Source: Chamaelirium japonicum
Taxonomy: Eukaryota > Streptophyta > Magnoliopsida > Liliales > Melanthiaceae
Direction of reading: 5' to 3'
Length of the DNA stretch: 64,000 bases
Assembly (NCBI GenBank): GCA_947650365.1
Contig: CANTAL010000004.1
Location: forward strand, 744,001-808,000
The stretch's first letter is position 1; every line of letters starts with the position of its first letter. Below, in pieces: positions 14,501 through 24,069 of the stretch. The position numbers and the translations under genes are program-made. Under the pieces are notes generated by a model, which ran no database searches, was not told the origin of the DNA, and saw only the letters and a list, made by a program, of their open reading frames with translations.

Positions 14501-14973
14501 AGTGTTGGAAAATCATAAGTTAGCGTGTTTCGGATATGAAATAGGTTTGGATTCGATCGGATCGTCATCGGATCGGCATCCGATAATTCGAACTTGGAAT
14601 TATTCCGTATTTCGGACTTGCGAGCAGGTTCTAATTGGATATTTGACCAATTTACGCTCCGATTCACCGATTTAGAGTCTAAGTGTTGGAAAATCATAAG
14701 TTAGCGTGTTTCGGATATGAAATAGGTTTGGATTCGATCCGATCGTCATCGGATCGGCATCCGATAATTCGAAGTTGGATTTATTCCGTATTTCGGACTT
14801 GCGAGCGGGTTCTAATTGGATATTTGACCAATTTACGCTCCGATTCACCGGTTTAGAGTCTAAGTGTTGGAAAATCATAAGTTAGCGTGTTTCGGATATG
14901 AAATAGGTTTGGATTCGATCCGATCGTCATCGGATCGGCATCCGGTAATTCGAACTTGGAATTATTCCGTATT
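5562..14973 (-). repeat. 181-bp satellite, large array inside the CACTA element
   Basis: About 51 tandem monomers, the last one partial, with a period of 181 bp measured from the recurring GAGTCTAAG (5562, 5743, 5924 and so on). One early monomer is 11 bp short (5924 to 6094). Five intervals are 232 bp because a 51-bp piece is duplicated (around 11546, 11778, 14001, 14233 and 14465). Monomers are highly alike and fall into recurring variants marked by GGATC/CCGATC and CGATAA/CGGTAA differences, which build higher-order repeats. Strand is given as minus because the array in 16978-18533 and the one after 62694 read the opposite way. Each monomer holds a 68-codon frame on the minus strand. Since 181 is not a multiple of three, the frames do not run on, and I regard them as non-coding. 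Confidence 0.96.
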
Positions 14974-15149
14974 TAAAAGAAAAACAGAGGCTACATCATT
15001 ACCATGAGAGAGAGAGTGACCATTTACGATTCGATTTACCGATTTATAGTCTAAGTGTTGGAAAATCATAAGTGTGATAATATGATCAAAACTCAAATTA
15101 GTAAGATTCATATTTTTTGCTAATATTATAAAGATTAGTAAGTACCTGA
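14974..15149 (-). other. Spacer between the TNPA-like gene and the large satellite array
   Basis: Contains a GA-rich run (about 15004-15018) and a diverged partial 181-bp monomer (about 15022-15073), so the array edge is ragged. Directly after the stop codon of the TNPA-like gene, reading leftward, the sequence TCAG followed by GTACTTAC fits a 5' splice site (intron would start at 15145). This would put the whole satellite array in a 3' UTR intron ending near 5515. This is a reading of consensus sites only. Confidence 0.4.
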
Positions 15150-16849
15150 TCATGAGGATGAGCCACCGCTAGACCGGCTTATGAATTCATTAAATTTACG
15201 CTCCAGTTCCCTGCGAGCTTCTCTTTCCTCATCGAGGGCCTTCTTCTCCGCCTCAACCCTCTGCTCGAGGGCCTGTCTCTGCTCTCGCTCCGCCTCCATC
15301 CTCTGCTCGAGGGCCTGCCTCTGCTCTCGCTCCGCGTCTAGCGCAGACTGCAGCTGAGTGATAGCACCGGTCTGGGTGTCCCGTGCCCTCGAGCGCATAC
15401 CCTCTCGTCCAAAGTAGGAGGAGGGCGTGACTCCAAGGCCCGTACAGAGGACACGGCCGTGCGTGGCAGGTCTCAGCACAGTATCCATCGCTGAGTCGAC
15501 AGATACTGAGCTGGAGGAGGAGCCGGCCTCGCCCGACGGGGTCACCATAAGTCGCATCCTCTCCTATATAAAAACAACCAATGATATTCAATGATATTTT
15601 ATGGCATATGTATAAGAATATATTAACAGTAATTTAATTACTTACCACTTGCGAGGCAACCCTGTCGTCCAGAAATGCCCCATCGATACCCCGCCTCCTA
15701 GAGGCCTCAAAAAGGTCAATCCTATTAGGCTCGTGGCCCAAGGACTGTGTCTGTTGGACATATAAAATAAATAGACGAGTTAATATAACATGTATAGAGC
15801 TTTAAATAATAACAATGTTTGTATCATTTACCAGCTGCTGGGCAAGCTGGGGCATGGAGGTCCTCCCCTTCACTGGAGCAGGTGTCGTCGAGGCACTTCT
15901 ATTCTGCTTGCCTATAGCAGATTTATTCTGTGCAATCGATTAAATTTTGAAACATCAATACAAATTTTTAGTATAACATTAAAACAAGTACGAATCAACA
16001 AAATTATAATTATACCTGAAAGTTAGGGGTGGCCCAGTGAGCGACCAAAAACTGTAGAATGTGTAGCGGTGGCGCGTCTCTCGTCCCAGCCGCAGCCTGT
16101 ACCTCCTCAGCCGGCTGGCCGACCAAGTAACCGTAGAGCTTGTAGAGCTCGTGACGGTAATCCCTGTACCGCTCACCCATCGTCTTCCACAAGTCCTCCC
16201 GATGGGTGTCGGTTTCCATGTTCTCCCATTTAAATTTCTCCTGTAAAATCAATTTAGAAACAAGTCATTTTATCAAATCAAATTATAAAGAAGTACGATA
16301 TTATTCTAAAATGCTTTAATGAAACTAACGTACCAAAAACTGCTGATACATCCTCTCCTTATAGGATGCATCAATGTTCTTCCACCCCCTTAACCCCACA
16401 ATCGGGGCATTCCTCTCCTCCCGTACTATCATGTCGACCCACGTGGCGGCGTCAGAAGCGTGCTCGCCCACAAAGGTATGGCCGCTCCACTGTAGGGACA
16501 GCGGCTCGCGTAAGGCCGACAAGCGCCGGGCCGTCGTCACGCCCCGGTCGCCTACGTACCTGGTCGACCCTGCAAATAAAATATACATCAGTACTGAAGA
16601 AGTATTTACAACATGTATAAAACTTTAGATCTAAACATTACCTGTGGGCGTAGACGCTGCAGCCGAGTGCTGAGCAGTGCTCGAAGCTCCGGAGGCTGCG
16701 ACCACAGCAGGAGCTGGTGTGGAGAGAGGAACAGCACTACCAGATCCGGACGGCTCAGCCTCGGACCCTGGGGTGGCAGCCGGAGCGCTCTCAGCTACCC
16801 TACCCCTGCCTCTGCCTCTGCCTCTACGAACATATGACCGTGATGCCAT
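15150..16849 (-). CDS. TNPA-like Transposase_24 (Ptta/En/Spm) protein of the CACTA element
   Basis: Second gene of the CACTA element. Six exons fit consensus splice sites and keep frame throughout: 16849-16642, 16569-16334, 16240-16016, 15927-15832, 15750-15646 and 15563-15150, giving 427 aa. The N-terminus is Arg/Gly-rich (residues about 5-16), followed by a Pro/Ala/Ser-rich linker. The middle (about 100-290) has the Trp/Lys/Arg-rich pattern, the 'NKS..KQNR' stretch and the 'GHEPNRIDLFEASRRR' stretch that I associate with the plant Transposase_24 family. The C-terminus (about 345-415) is a strongly charged Glu/Arg/Gln coiled coil containing a 14-residue duplication. In En/Spm the matching protein binds subterminal motifs and aids excision; that role is inferred here. 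The start codon directly follows a good acceptor (TTGTTTCAG), so an upstream non-coding exon is likely, perhaps shared with the TNP2 gene. No break is visible. Confidence 0.8.
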
Positions 16850-16977
16850 CTGAAACAATTTAATTTACATATGAAACAGTAAGATTTAAGATTTACATAT
16901 GAAACAATATGAAACAGTTTGATTTACATATGAAACAGTATGATTTACATATGAAACAATATAAAACAATATGAACC
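16850..16977. repeat. Short tandem repeats upstream of the TNPA-like gene
   Basis: Repeats of about 18-25 bp built on ATGATTTACATATGAAAC, degenerating to AATATAAAACAATATGAA. The same motif reappears on the other side of the small satellite array at 18540-18690. The last copies are mixed with fragments of the 181-bp satellite (AACCCGCT appears at about 16974 and 16999). The stretch lies in the presumed intron or promoter region just upstream of the TNPA-like start codon. Confidence 0.75.
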
Positions 16978-18533
16978 CGCTCGCAATATAAAACAATATG
17001 AACCCGCTTGCAAGTCCGAAATACGGAATATAATTCCAAATTCCAAGTTCCAACACTTAGACTCTAAATCGGTGAATCGGAGCGTAAATTGGTCAAATAT
17101 CCAATTAGAACCCGCTCGCAAGTCCGAAATACGGAATAATTCCAAGTTCGAAATACCGGATGCCGAGCCGATGACGATCGGATCGAATCCAAACCTATTT
17201 CATATCCGAAACACGCTAACTTATGATTTTCCAACACTTAGACTCTAAATCGGTGAATCGGAGCGTAAATTGGTCAAATATCCAATTAGAACCCGCTCGC
17301 AAGTCCGAAATACGGAATAATTCCAAGTTCGAATTACCGGATGCCGAGCCGATGACGATCGGATCGAATCCAAACCTATTTCATATCCGAAACACGCTAA
17401 CTTATGATTTTCCAACACTTAGACTCTAAATCGGTGAATCGGAGCGTAAATTGGTCAAATATCCAATTAGAACCCGCTCGCAAGTCCGAAATACGGAATA
17501 ATTCCAACTTCGAATTACCGGATGCCGATCCGATGACGATCCGATCGAATCCAAACCTATTTCATATCCGAAACACGCTAACTTATGATTTTCCAACACT
17601 TAGACTCTAAATCGGTGAATCGGAGCGTAAATTGGTCAAATATCCAATTAGAACCCGCTCGCAAGTCCGAAATACGGAATAATTCCAAGTTCGAATTACC
17701 GGATGCCGAGCCGATGACGATCGGATCGAATCCAAACCTATTTCATATCCGAAACACGCTAACTTATGATTTTCCAACACTTAGACTCTAAATCGGTGAA
17801 TCGGAGCGTAAATTGGTCAAATATCCAATTAGAACCCGCTCGCAAGTCCGAAATACGGAATAATTCCAACTTCGAATTACCGGATGCCGATCCGATGACG
17901 ATCCGATCGAATCCAAACCTATTTCATATCCGAAACACGCTAACTTATGATTTTCCAACACTTAGACTCTAAATCGGTGAATCGGAGCGTAAATTGGTCA
18001 AATATCCAATTAGAACCCGCTCGCAAGTCCGAAATACGGAATAATTCCAACTTCGAATTACCGGATGCCGATCCGATGACGATCCGATCGAATCCAAACC
18101 TATTTCATATCCGAAACACGCTAACTTATGATTTTCCAACACTTAGACTCTAAATCGGTGAATCGGAGCGTAAATTGGTCAAATATCCAATTAGAACCCG
18201 CTCGCAAGTCCGAAATACGGAATAATTCCAAGTTCGAATTACCGGATGCCGAGCCGATGACGATCCGATCGAATCCAAACCTATTTCATATCCGAAACAC
18301 GCTAACTTATGATTTTCCAACACTTAGACTCTAAATCGATGAATCGGAGCGTAAATTGGTCAAATATCCAATTAGAACCCGCTCGCAAGTCCGAAATACG
18401 GAATAAATCCAACTTCGAATTATCGGATGCCGATCCGATGACGATCCGATCGAATCGAAACCTATTTCATATCCGAAACACGCTAACTTATGATTTTCCA
18501 ACTCTTAGACTCTAAGTCGGTGAATCGGTCGGA
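16978..18533 (+). repeat. 181-bp satellite, small array in opposite orientation inside the CACTA element
   Basis: About eight monomers of the same 181-bp satellite as 5562-14973, but inverted. Full monomers start near 17223 and repeat every 181 bp to 18490. The left edge (16978-17222) is scrambled, with a truncated monomer joined out of register. Two variants partly alternate (17223, 17404, 17585, 17766), suggesting an incipient 362-bp dimer. The array lies between the 3' end of the TNP2 gene and the start of the TNPA-like gene. Confidence 0.95.
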
Positions 18534-18703
18534 TCGTAAATCGGTGAAACGGTATGATTTACATATGAAACGGTATGATTTATATATGAATCGGTGAAAC
18601 GGTATGATTTACATATGAAACAATATGATATACATATGAAACAATATGATTTATATATGAAACAATTTGATTTAAATATGAAACAATTTGATTTACATAC
18701 GGT
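18534..18703. repeat. Short tandem repeats downstream of the TNP2 gene
   Basis: Copies of an approximately 18-20 bp motif built on ATGATTTACATATGAAAC, between the last partial 181-bp monomer and the TNP2 stop codon. They match the repeats at 16850-16977, so the small satellite array is bracketed by the same short repeat on both sides. This would be the 3' UTR of the TNP2 gene or an intron of the TNPA-like transcript. Confidence 0.75.
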
Positions 18704-21700
18704 CTAGTCATTTTCTGTCTCATCTCTGTCACTCTCATCGCTTCCCTCTTCTATTATTTGATCTGCATTCGCTGTCCAGTTTATATTGTCGACATCTTCA
18801 TTTTCGTCGTGCACTGCGTCGACAATGATTATCTCATCATTCTGGTATGCATCCAAATCATCATCGACGACCCCCGCATCCTTGTCTCCCATGTCGTAAA
18901 AATCTCTGGGTGGTGACCTGACTACAATTTGCCAACCTGGAGAGGTATTATCCGGTGCATAAAATATCTGTTGCGCTTGAGAGGCAAGAATGAATGGATC
19001 TTCATATTGGGTATTCAATCTCTTGGCAGTGTTGATGCTGATAAAACCGTATTTGTCGACATTATAACCAGTCCCGCGATTATTAACATCATACCAATCG
19101 CATTTGAATAATACGATCCGATTTTGGCCAAGGAATTTAATCTCGAGAATCTCGTTGAGGACGCCGTAGAAGTCGATATTTTCTAATTCTTCTTGCTCAC
19201 CGTTGACGACAACCCCACTATTTTGGGTTCTTCGTGATTTTTCACTATCTTTCGTCCGAAATCTATAACTGTTCACGATATAACCATCGTACGATATTGC
19301 GTCTTGCAAAGGACTACAAGATAAGCGCCAGAGATCCTCATTCATCAGCGGATCGTGGTTGTCGTGCAGCTCATGTGCCTATAATAACCACACGACATTC
19401 ATGATATGAACACATAATTATTGTTCGGTAATGGATGTCAATGAAATTCAGTAATGATGTGAATACTTACGTGTTTCTCGAACCACGATGGGAATTCACG
19501 ATCATGAATTTGGGGAGCATTTCGAATACCCCGATTATTAATGATGGCTTTATGCTTCCTGTTTTACCGGTTATGAATTAGATTATAATTAGCACATATA
19601 CTTAATGAATGGACTGAAAGAATGAGTAAATTAATGATCGTAAAATGCTTACTCAATGAATGGCCACACTTCATCACATTGGCGCAACACATACATATGT
19701 GCCTGTTGAATCTCATCTACAGACAATCGACGGGTTTTGCCTCCTCCTACAGGTCTACCCATTTCGGCAAATATAGACAGACCCCCATCGAAGTCTATTG
19801 GACCACCGTCATAGTTCCGCTCAAGTTGATTGAATCGCGTGTCTATACCATGTAGGTATCTTGAGCAGAATGTTAGACATTCTTCTGCTAGGTATCCTTC
19901 AGCAATTGATCCCTCCGGACGACTTTTATTACGAACATATGATTTCAATGTTCGCAAGTACCTAATTTGAGAAAAAAATATTTGTATGAATATATCAAGA
20001 ACGATCAAATACATTGTGCGAATGAGACGAGACGATTACCTCTCGATAAAATACATCCACCGGTAATGAACTGGGCCGCCGAGTTTGGCCTCATTTGCCA
20101 AGTGAACGGTCAAATGCACCATGACATCAAAGAATGAAGGTGGAAATATCATCTCTAACTTGCACAATGTGAGCGCAATATCCCTCTCCATCTGTTCAAG
20201 TTGGTCCACTCTAAGTACCTTCGAGCACAACTGTCTGAAAAAAGTGCTGAGCTCAATTAACGGACCGGACACCTCTTCGGTTAAATTCCCACGTATAGCA
20301 AGAGATAACAATCGCTGCATAAGAACATGACAATCGTGGCTCTTTAATCCAGACAACTTCCGGCCGTTCTCTTGCACGCATCGTGCGATATTCGAAGAAT
20401 AACCGTCTGGCGTTTTCACAGACCGTAGGAATGCACATAAGGCTGCCTTTTGCTGTGAGCTCATGGTGTAGCATGCAACTGGCAACACATACTTATCCCC
20501 AATCTCTTGGGGATGAAGTGATTTTCGGATGCCCAACTCCTTAAGATCGAGACGAGATTTAAGATTATCCTTCGTCTTACCGTCGAGATTCAGCAGTGTT
20601 CCTATAATGTTGTCACACACATTTTTCTCAATATGCATGACATCCAAGTTATGCCGCAAGAGTAGGCTGCTCCAGTACGGTAGTTTAAAGAAAATACTCT
20701 TCTTCTTCCAGTTATGCTCACGCGTTGAATCTTCATGCGTTCTCTTCTTTTTACCTTTTCCAAGTGCCACGGCATCAAGCTGATCCAATTCGCACAAGAC
20801 TTCTACCCCCGAAAGCTGCTCCGGGGCCTTTGCAAGTTCCTTCTTGCCGTTGAAAGCTCTTTTGTTCTGCCTCCACTTATGGCCGTCAACAAGGAATCTT
20901 CGATGGCCCATATAACAGAACTTGCCTCCGTTCTTCAATCGTAATGAATCTGTCTCCTTATTGCATGTAGGGCACGCCAATTTTCCTTTAGTACTCCACC
21001 CGGATAAGTTGGCATATGCAGGAAAATCGTTGATGGTCCATAGAAGTGCCGCATGCATCCGAAAATTCTGGCGCAACGAGGCATCATACGTATCGGCCCC
21101 AACTTCCCATAACTCGTTCAACTCCTCAATCAACGGCTGCAAGTAAACGTCAATATCATTACCAGGCGACCTGGGTCCGGGAATGAGCAAGGAGAGCATT
21201 GTGTATGGCTTTTTTAAGCACATCCAGGGAGGCAAATTGTATGGAACTAGGACAACTGGCCAAATGCTGTACGACACACTCATATTCCCAAAGGGATTGA
21301 AGCCATCGCTAGCAAGCCCTAACCTGACGTTGCGAACTTCACATGCGAATTCAGGATATGTATGATCAAAATCTTTCCACGTCAGAGAGTCGGCCGGATG
21401 TCTCATAATCCCGTCATCTGTACGTTCTCGTGCATGCCACCTCATGTGCTCAGCAGTCTTCGATGACATAAACAACCTCTGAAGCCTGTCCCTGAGCGGG
21501 AAGTATAGGAGAACCTTTGCAGATACATTTTTCTTCCTTCGACTGGTACTAGACTCGGCATCCGTCTCTTTATATCTCGTTGCTCCGCATATGTGGCATG
21601 ACCGCGCATGTTCGTACTCTTTCCGGTACAACATACAATCGTTCACGCATGCATCAATTTTCTCATAACCCAGACCGAGATCTTTAATTGTCTTCTTCGC

Positions 21701-22309
21701 CTCGTAGAATGATTTCGGTACTGTCTCACCCATAGGAAAAGCCTCTTTCAGCAACTCTACCAACATATTAAATGACTTATTACTCCAACCATTGAGGCAC
21801 TTCAAATGAAGAAGCTTTACAGTGAAAGAGAGTTTTGAAAACTTCTCACACCCCGGGTATAGAGGTTGTTCGGCATCTTTAAGCAATCTGTAGAACTTGT
21901 CCGCTTCGATATTGGGCTGATCACCTGACGGTGTTTCCGTGCCTATTCCACCTTGCAAATCATGTATCATACCCTGCATATCATCGTCATCGTCTGTATT
22001 AATATTATCATCAGCGATCACTGTGTTTGAAGTTTCACCGTGAGCTGCCATGGGGACTGCATCTAGCTCCTCACCGTGCGAGAACCAACGGGTATAGGTA
22101 ACGTCAATGCCACGCATTACCAGATCAACCTCACATTCCTCTCGAACCTTCCTAATCACCCTTCCGCAGTCTATACAGGGACACACAATTTTTCCATCAA
22201 GCGGTGCAAGACGCTCAAATGCAAAATCCAGAAATTTCATGACTCCTTCTCTGTACTCTTGGCTCATGCGATTCGAATTACGCATCCAACTCTTATCGAT
22301 CGAAGACAT
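18704..22309 (-). CDS. TNP2-type CACTA transposase
   Basis: Catalytic transposase of the CACTA element, expected to cut at the CACTA ends in the nucleus. Four exons fit consensus splice sites and stay in frame: 22309-20040, 19961-19653, 19558-19471 and 19378-18704, giving 1113 aa, a usual length for the family. Residues 1-80 match the transposase-associated N-terminal domain (DKSWM start, CPCIDC cysteines, RWFSHGE end). The Transposase_21 core spans about 265-565; D335 in SDGFNPF, D385 or D387 in NDIDVYL and E561 in HIEKN are candidate DDE residues of the CMC superfamily. A DUF4218 region crosses the first intron (about 630-830, with 'RPEGSIAEGYLAEECL'). DUF4216 follows in exon 4 (about 910-1030), then an acidic Asp/Glu-rich tail. 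The start is supported by the conserved N-terminus. I see no stop, frameshift or missing domain. Confidence 0.92.
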
Positions 22310-23060
22310 CTTCGTCTATCTGGCTATACAACACCTGACATATAATTTCAAACAATGTTATAAGACTCCGCACAATTTCGGTTTCGGTTCCCGGGTATGG
22401 AACACCGAACCAAAACTTCTACAGGCCATCCACATCCCTAATGGATCAATCCATGTGGTTCTAGAGGACATTGGGGTAGTAGGAGATGCAAAGCAAGGGG
22501 ACAAAGTGGAATGCGGTGCTAATGTCCAAGCGAAGCTAGCTCCCGGGCTTCGCCGACAAAGAGGCTTAATTAAGAGGAATCCAGTCCGCTCGCTCGATCT
22601 TTATACATGTGTAATTATACATATGCGTATACACATATATGTATAATTATGCATATACATGTATAATTATATATATACATGAATAGTAAATACGAATTTA
22701 TACATGTGTAATACATATACATATATGTATGTGTATTTCTATACGTATACATGTATGTGTACCCTTATATGTATAGTTAGCTTTAATTAAGCATGGTAGA
22801 AGCTAAATTTACATAGCATGTTTCTCTTTCATATAACATTAAGAAACCCTAAATTTTCCATTATGAAGCTTGCAAGAAACATGGAGGGAACCCTAATGAA
22901 AATTGTACTTCAAGCATGTTAGTAAAAACTAGTTTTACAAGCATGAACTAGTAAACATTTCCTTGATGAAAAACCCAACTTTCATCGAGTAAAACCATAA
23001 ATTTGTTATCAAACTAAACCTAATCATGGTCCTAAACCATTCAAGGGCAGTAGAGCTTAC
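22310..23060 (-). other. Probable 5' UTR intron of the CACTA transcript
   Basis: No convincing gene. Reading leftward, a strong donor (CTTGTAAG then GTAAGCTC) lies at 23060, and acceptors GTATAG (exon from 22323) or TGTCAG (exon from 22334) lie just before the TNP2 start codon. About 730 bp would thus be an intron in the leader. It contains a tract of alternating TA/CA/TG steps (about 22600-22780) and, at about 22378-22417, a stretch resembling the subterminal part of the hAT element at 43156-43725. A 179-codon frame on the plus strand over 22107-22646 overlaps the TNP2 exon and looks fortuitous. Confidence 0.5.
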
Positions 23061-23295
23061 CTTACAAGCGGCCGGCCGGGGGAGAGAGAGAGAGGGCCGG
23101 GAGGCCGGGGAGGGGCGGAGGTCGGGAGGGGGATGGGTGGCCGGGAGGGGGATGGGTAGCCGGAGGGGATCTCGGGGCTGCCGGAGGGGATCTCGGGGCT
23201 GCCGGAGGGGGACGGGGTCGCCGGGGGGTCGGGTCGGTGAGAGAGAGAGAGAGATTGAGAGAGGGGGGGCGCGCGCCGGAGAGATCGAAACAGAA
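23061..23295 (-). promoter_or_regulatory. CT-rich non-coding leader exon of the CACTA transcript
   Basis: On the minus strand this is a C/T-rich sequence with CTCTCT runs and repeated CCCCTCCGG blocks. It has no ATG before the donor at 23060. It begins about 30 bases downstream of the TATA box at 23321-23330. That fits a 5' UTR exon of the TNP2 transcript, and possibly of the TNPA-like one. The plus strand is correspondingly rich in runs of G. Confidence 0.55.
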
Positions 23296-23320
23296 GAATC
23301 AAAGAAGATCTCGACTGTTT

Positions 23321-23330
23321 TTATTTATAA
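23321..23330 (-). promoter_or_regulatory. TATA box of the CACTA promoter
   Basis: On the minus strand the sequence TTATAAATAA occurs once at the junction between the right subterminal repeats and the CT-rich leader. Its place, just inside the subterminal repeats and about 1 kb before the TNP2 start codon, matches the En/Spm promoter layout. In En/Spm the TNPA-binding repeats overlap the promoter, and autoregulation by the TNPA-like protein would be expected here too (inference). Confidence 0.6.
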
Positions 23331-23334
23331 CAGG

Positions 23335-24069
23335 GTTTTTACCGACGGACATTTTATATCCCGTCGGTAAAACTAAATTTTTTACCGACGGTAAATATAT
23401 ATCCGTCGGTAAAACTTCGTTTCGTCGGGACATTTTACCGACGGCAATTTAATTACCGTCGGTATTGTACCGACGGATAGATAAATTCCGTCGGTATAAT
23501 CCCGACCAAACTTCAAGCTCAATTTTTTCCAGAGGCTTGGTTTGGCACCCTGAGAACTGTCGGAACATTTTACCGACGGAAACTTAATTACCGTCGGTAC
23601 CGTGCCGACGGAAATATAATTTCTGTCGGTCTAATTAGTTATACCGACGGAACTTTTAAGTCCGTCGGTAAATAGTACGACGAAACTCTCCCTTCTATTT
23701 TTTTCCAGAGGCTCGGTTTTTACACTGAGTTTCGTCGGGACAATATTACCGACGGACATTTTATTACCGTCGGTATATTGCCGACGGAGATATTATGGCT
23801 GTCGGTAACATTGTTTATACCGACGGAACTACAATTTCCGTCGGTACAATATCACGACGATGACATTTTGCCGACGGTTTATATGTAACCGTCGGTATAA
23901 AGTATATTACCGACGGTAAATATGTATACCGTCGGTATAAATATGCAAAGAAAATTAAAAAAATTGAAGTTATAATACCGACGGATATTATTGTCACCGT
24001 CGGTAAAAAGTGTATTATTACCGACGGTGATAATAATGTCCGTCGGTAAAGACCCTATTTCTTGTAGTG
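23335..24069. repeat. Right subterminal repeats and terminal inverted repeat of the CACTA element
   Basis: Dense TACCGACGG/CCGTCGGTA motifs in inverted pairs up to the TAGTG end at 24069. Two longer related blocks include TTTTTTCCAGAGGCT (about 23524 and 23700), so the region grew by local duplication. The outermost 15 bases are the inverted counterpart of the left end, with a few mismatches. Confidence 0.9.

Larger units (their letters stand above)
4594..24069 (-). mobile_element. CACTA (En/Spm) DNA transposon, apparently complete, carrying large satellite arrays
   Basis: The element starts CACTACAAAAAAAACAG and ends CTATTTCTTGTAGTG, giving the diagnostic CACTA/TAGTG terminal inverted repeats. 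A 3-bp target duplication TTT lies directly outside (4591-4593 and 24070-24072). Both ends carry dense CCGACGG/CCGTCGG subterminal motifs. Two genes lie on the minus strand, a TNP2-type transposase (18704-22309) and a TNPA-like Transposase_24 gene (15150-16849). Both have open frames across consensus introns, so the element may be autonomous. About 11 kb of its 19,476 bp is a 181-bp satellite: a large array at 5562-14973 and a smaller one in opposite orientation at about 16978-18533. It sits inside the LTR-like sequence 3758-25841 and so is younger than it. Confidence 0.93.

Noticed and set aside
5535-14878. Some fifty near-identical 68-codon reading frames on the minus strand, suggesting a repeated small gene family
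   Set aside because: They are one frame of the 181-bp monomer seen over and over. The monomer is not a multiple of three, frames overlap the next unit, the same frames occur on the opposite strand in the inverted array, and there is no promoter or codon signal.
5562-14973. Regularly spaced repeats as a CRISPR-like array
   Set aside because: Whole 181-bp units are repeated with no unique spacers, and the context is a plant transposon.
22107-22646. 179-codon plus-strand frame upstream of TNP2 as a captured gene
   Set aside because: Half of it is antisense to the conserved TNP2 first exon, the rest lies in a probable intron, and I recognise no domain.
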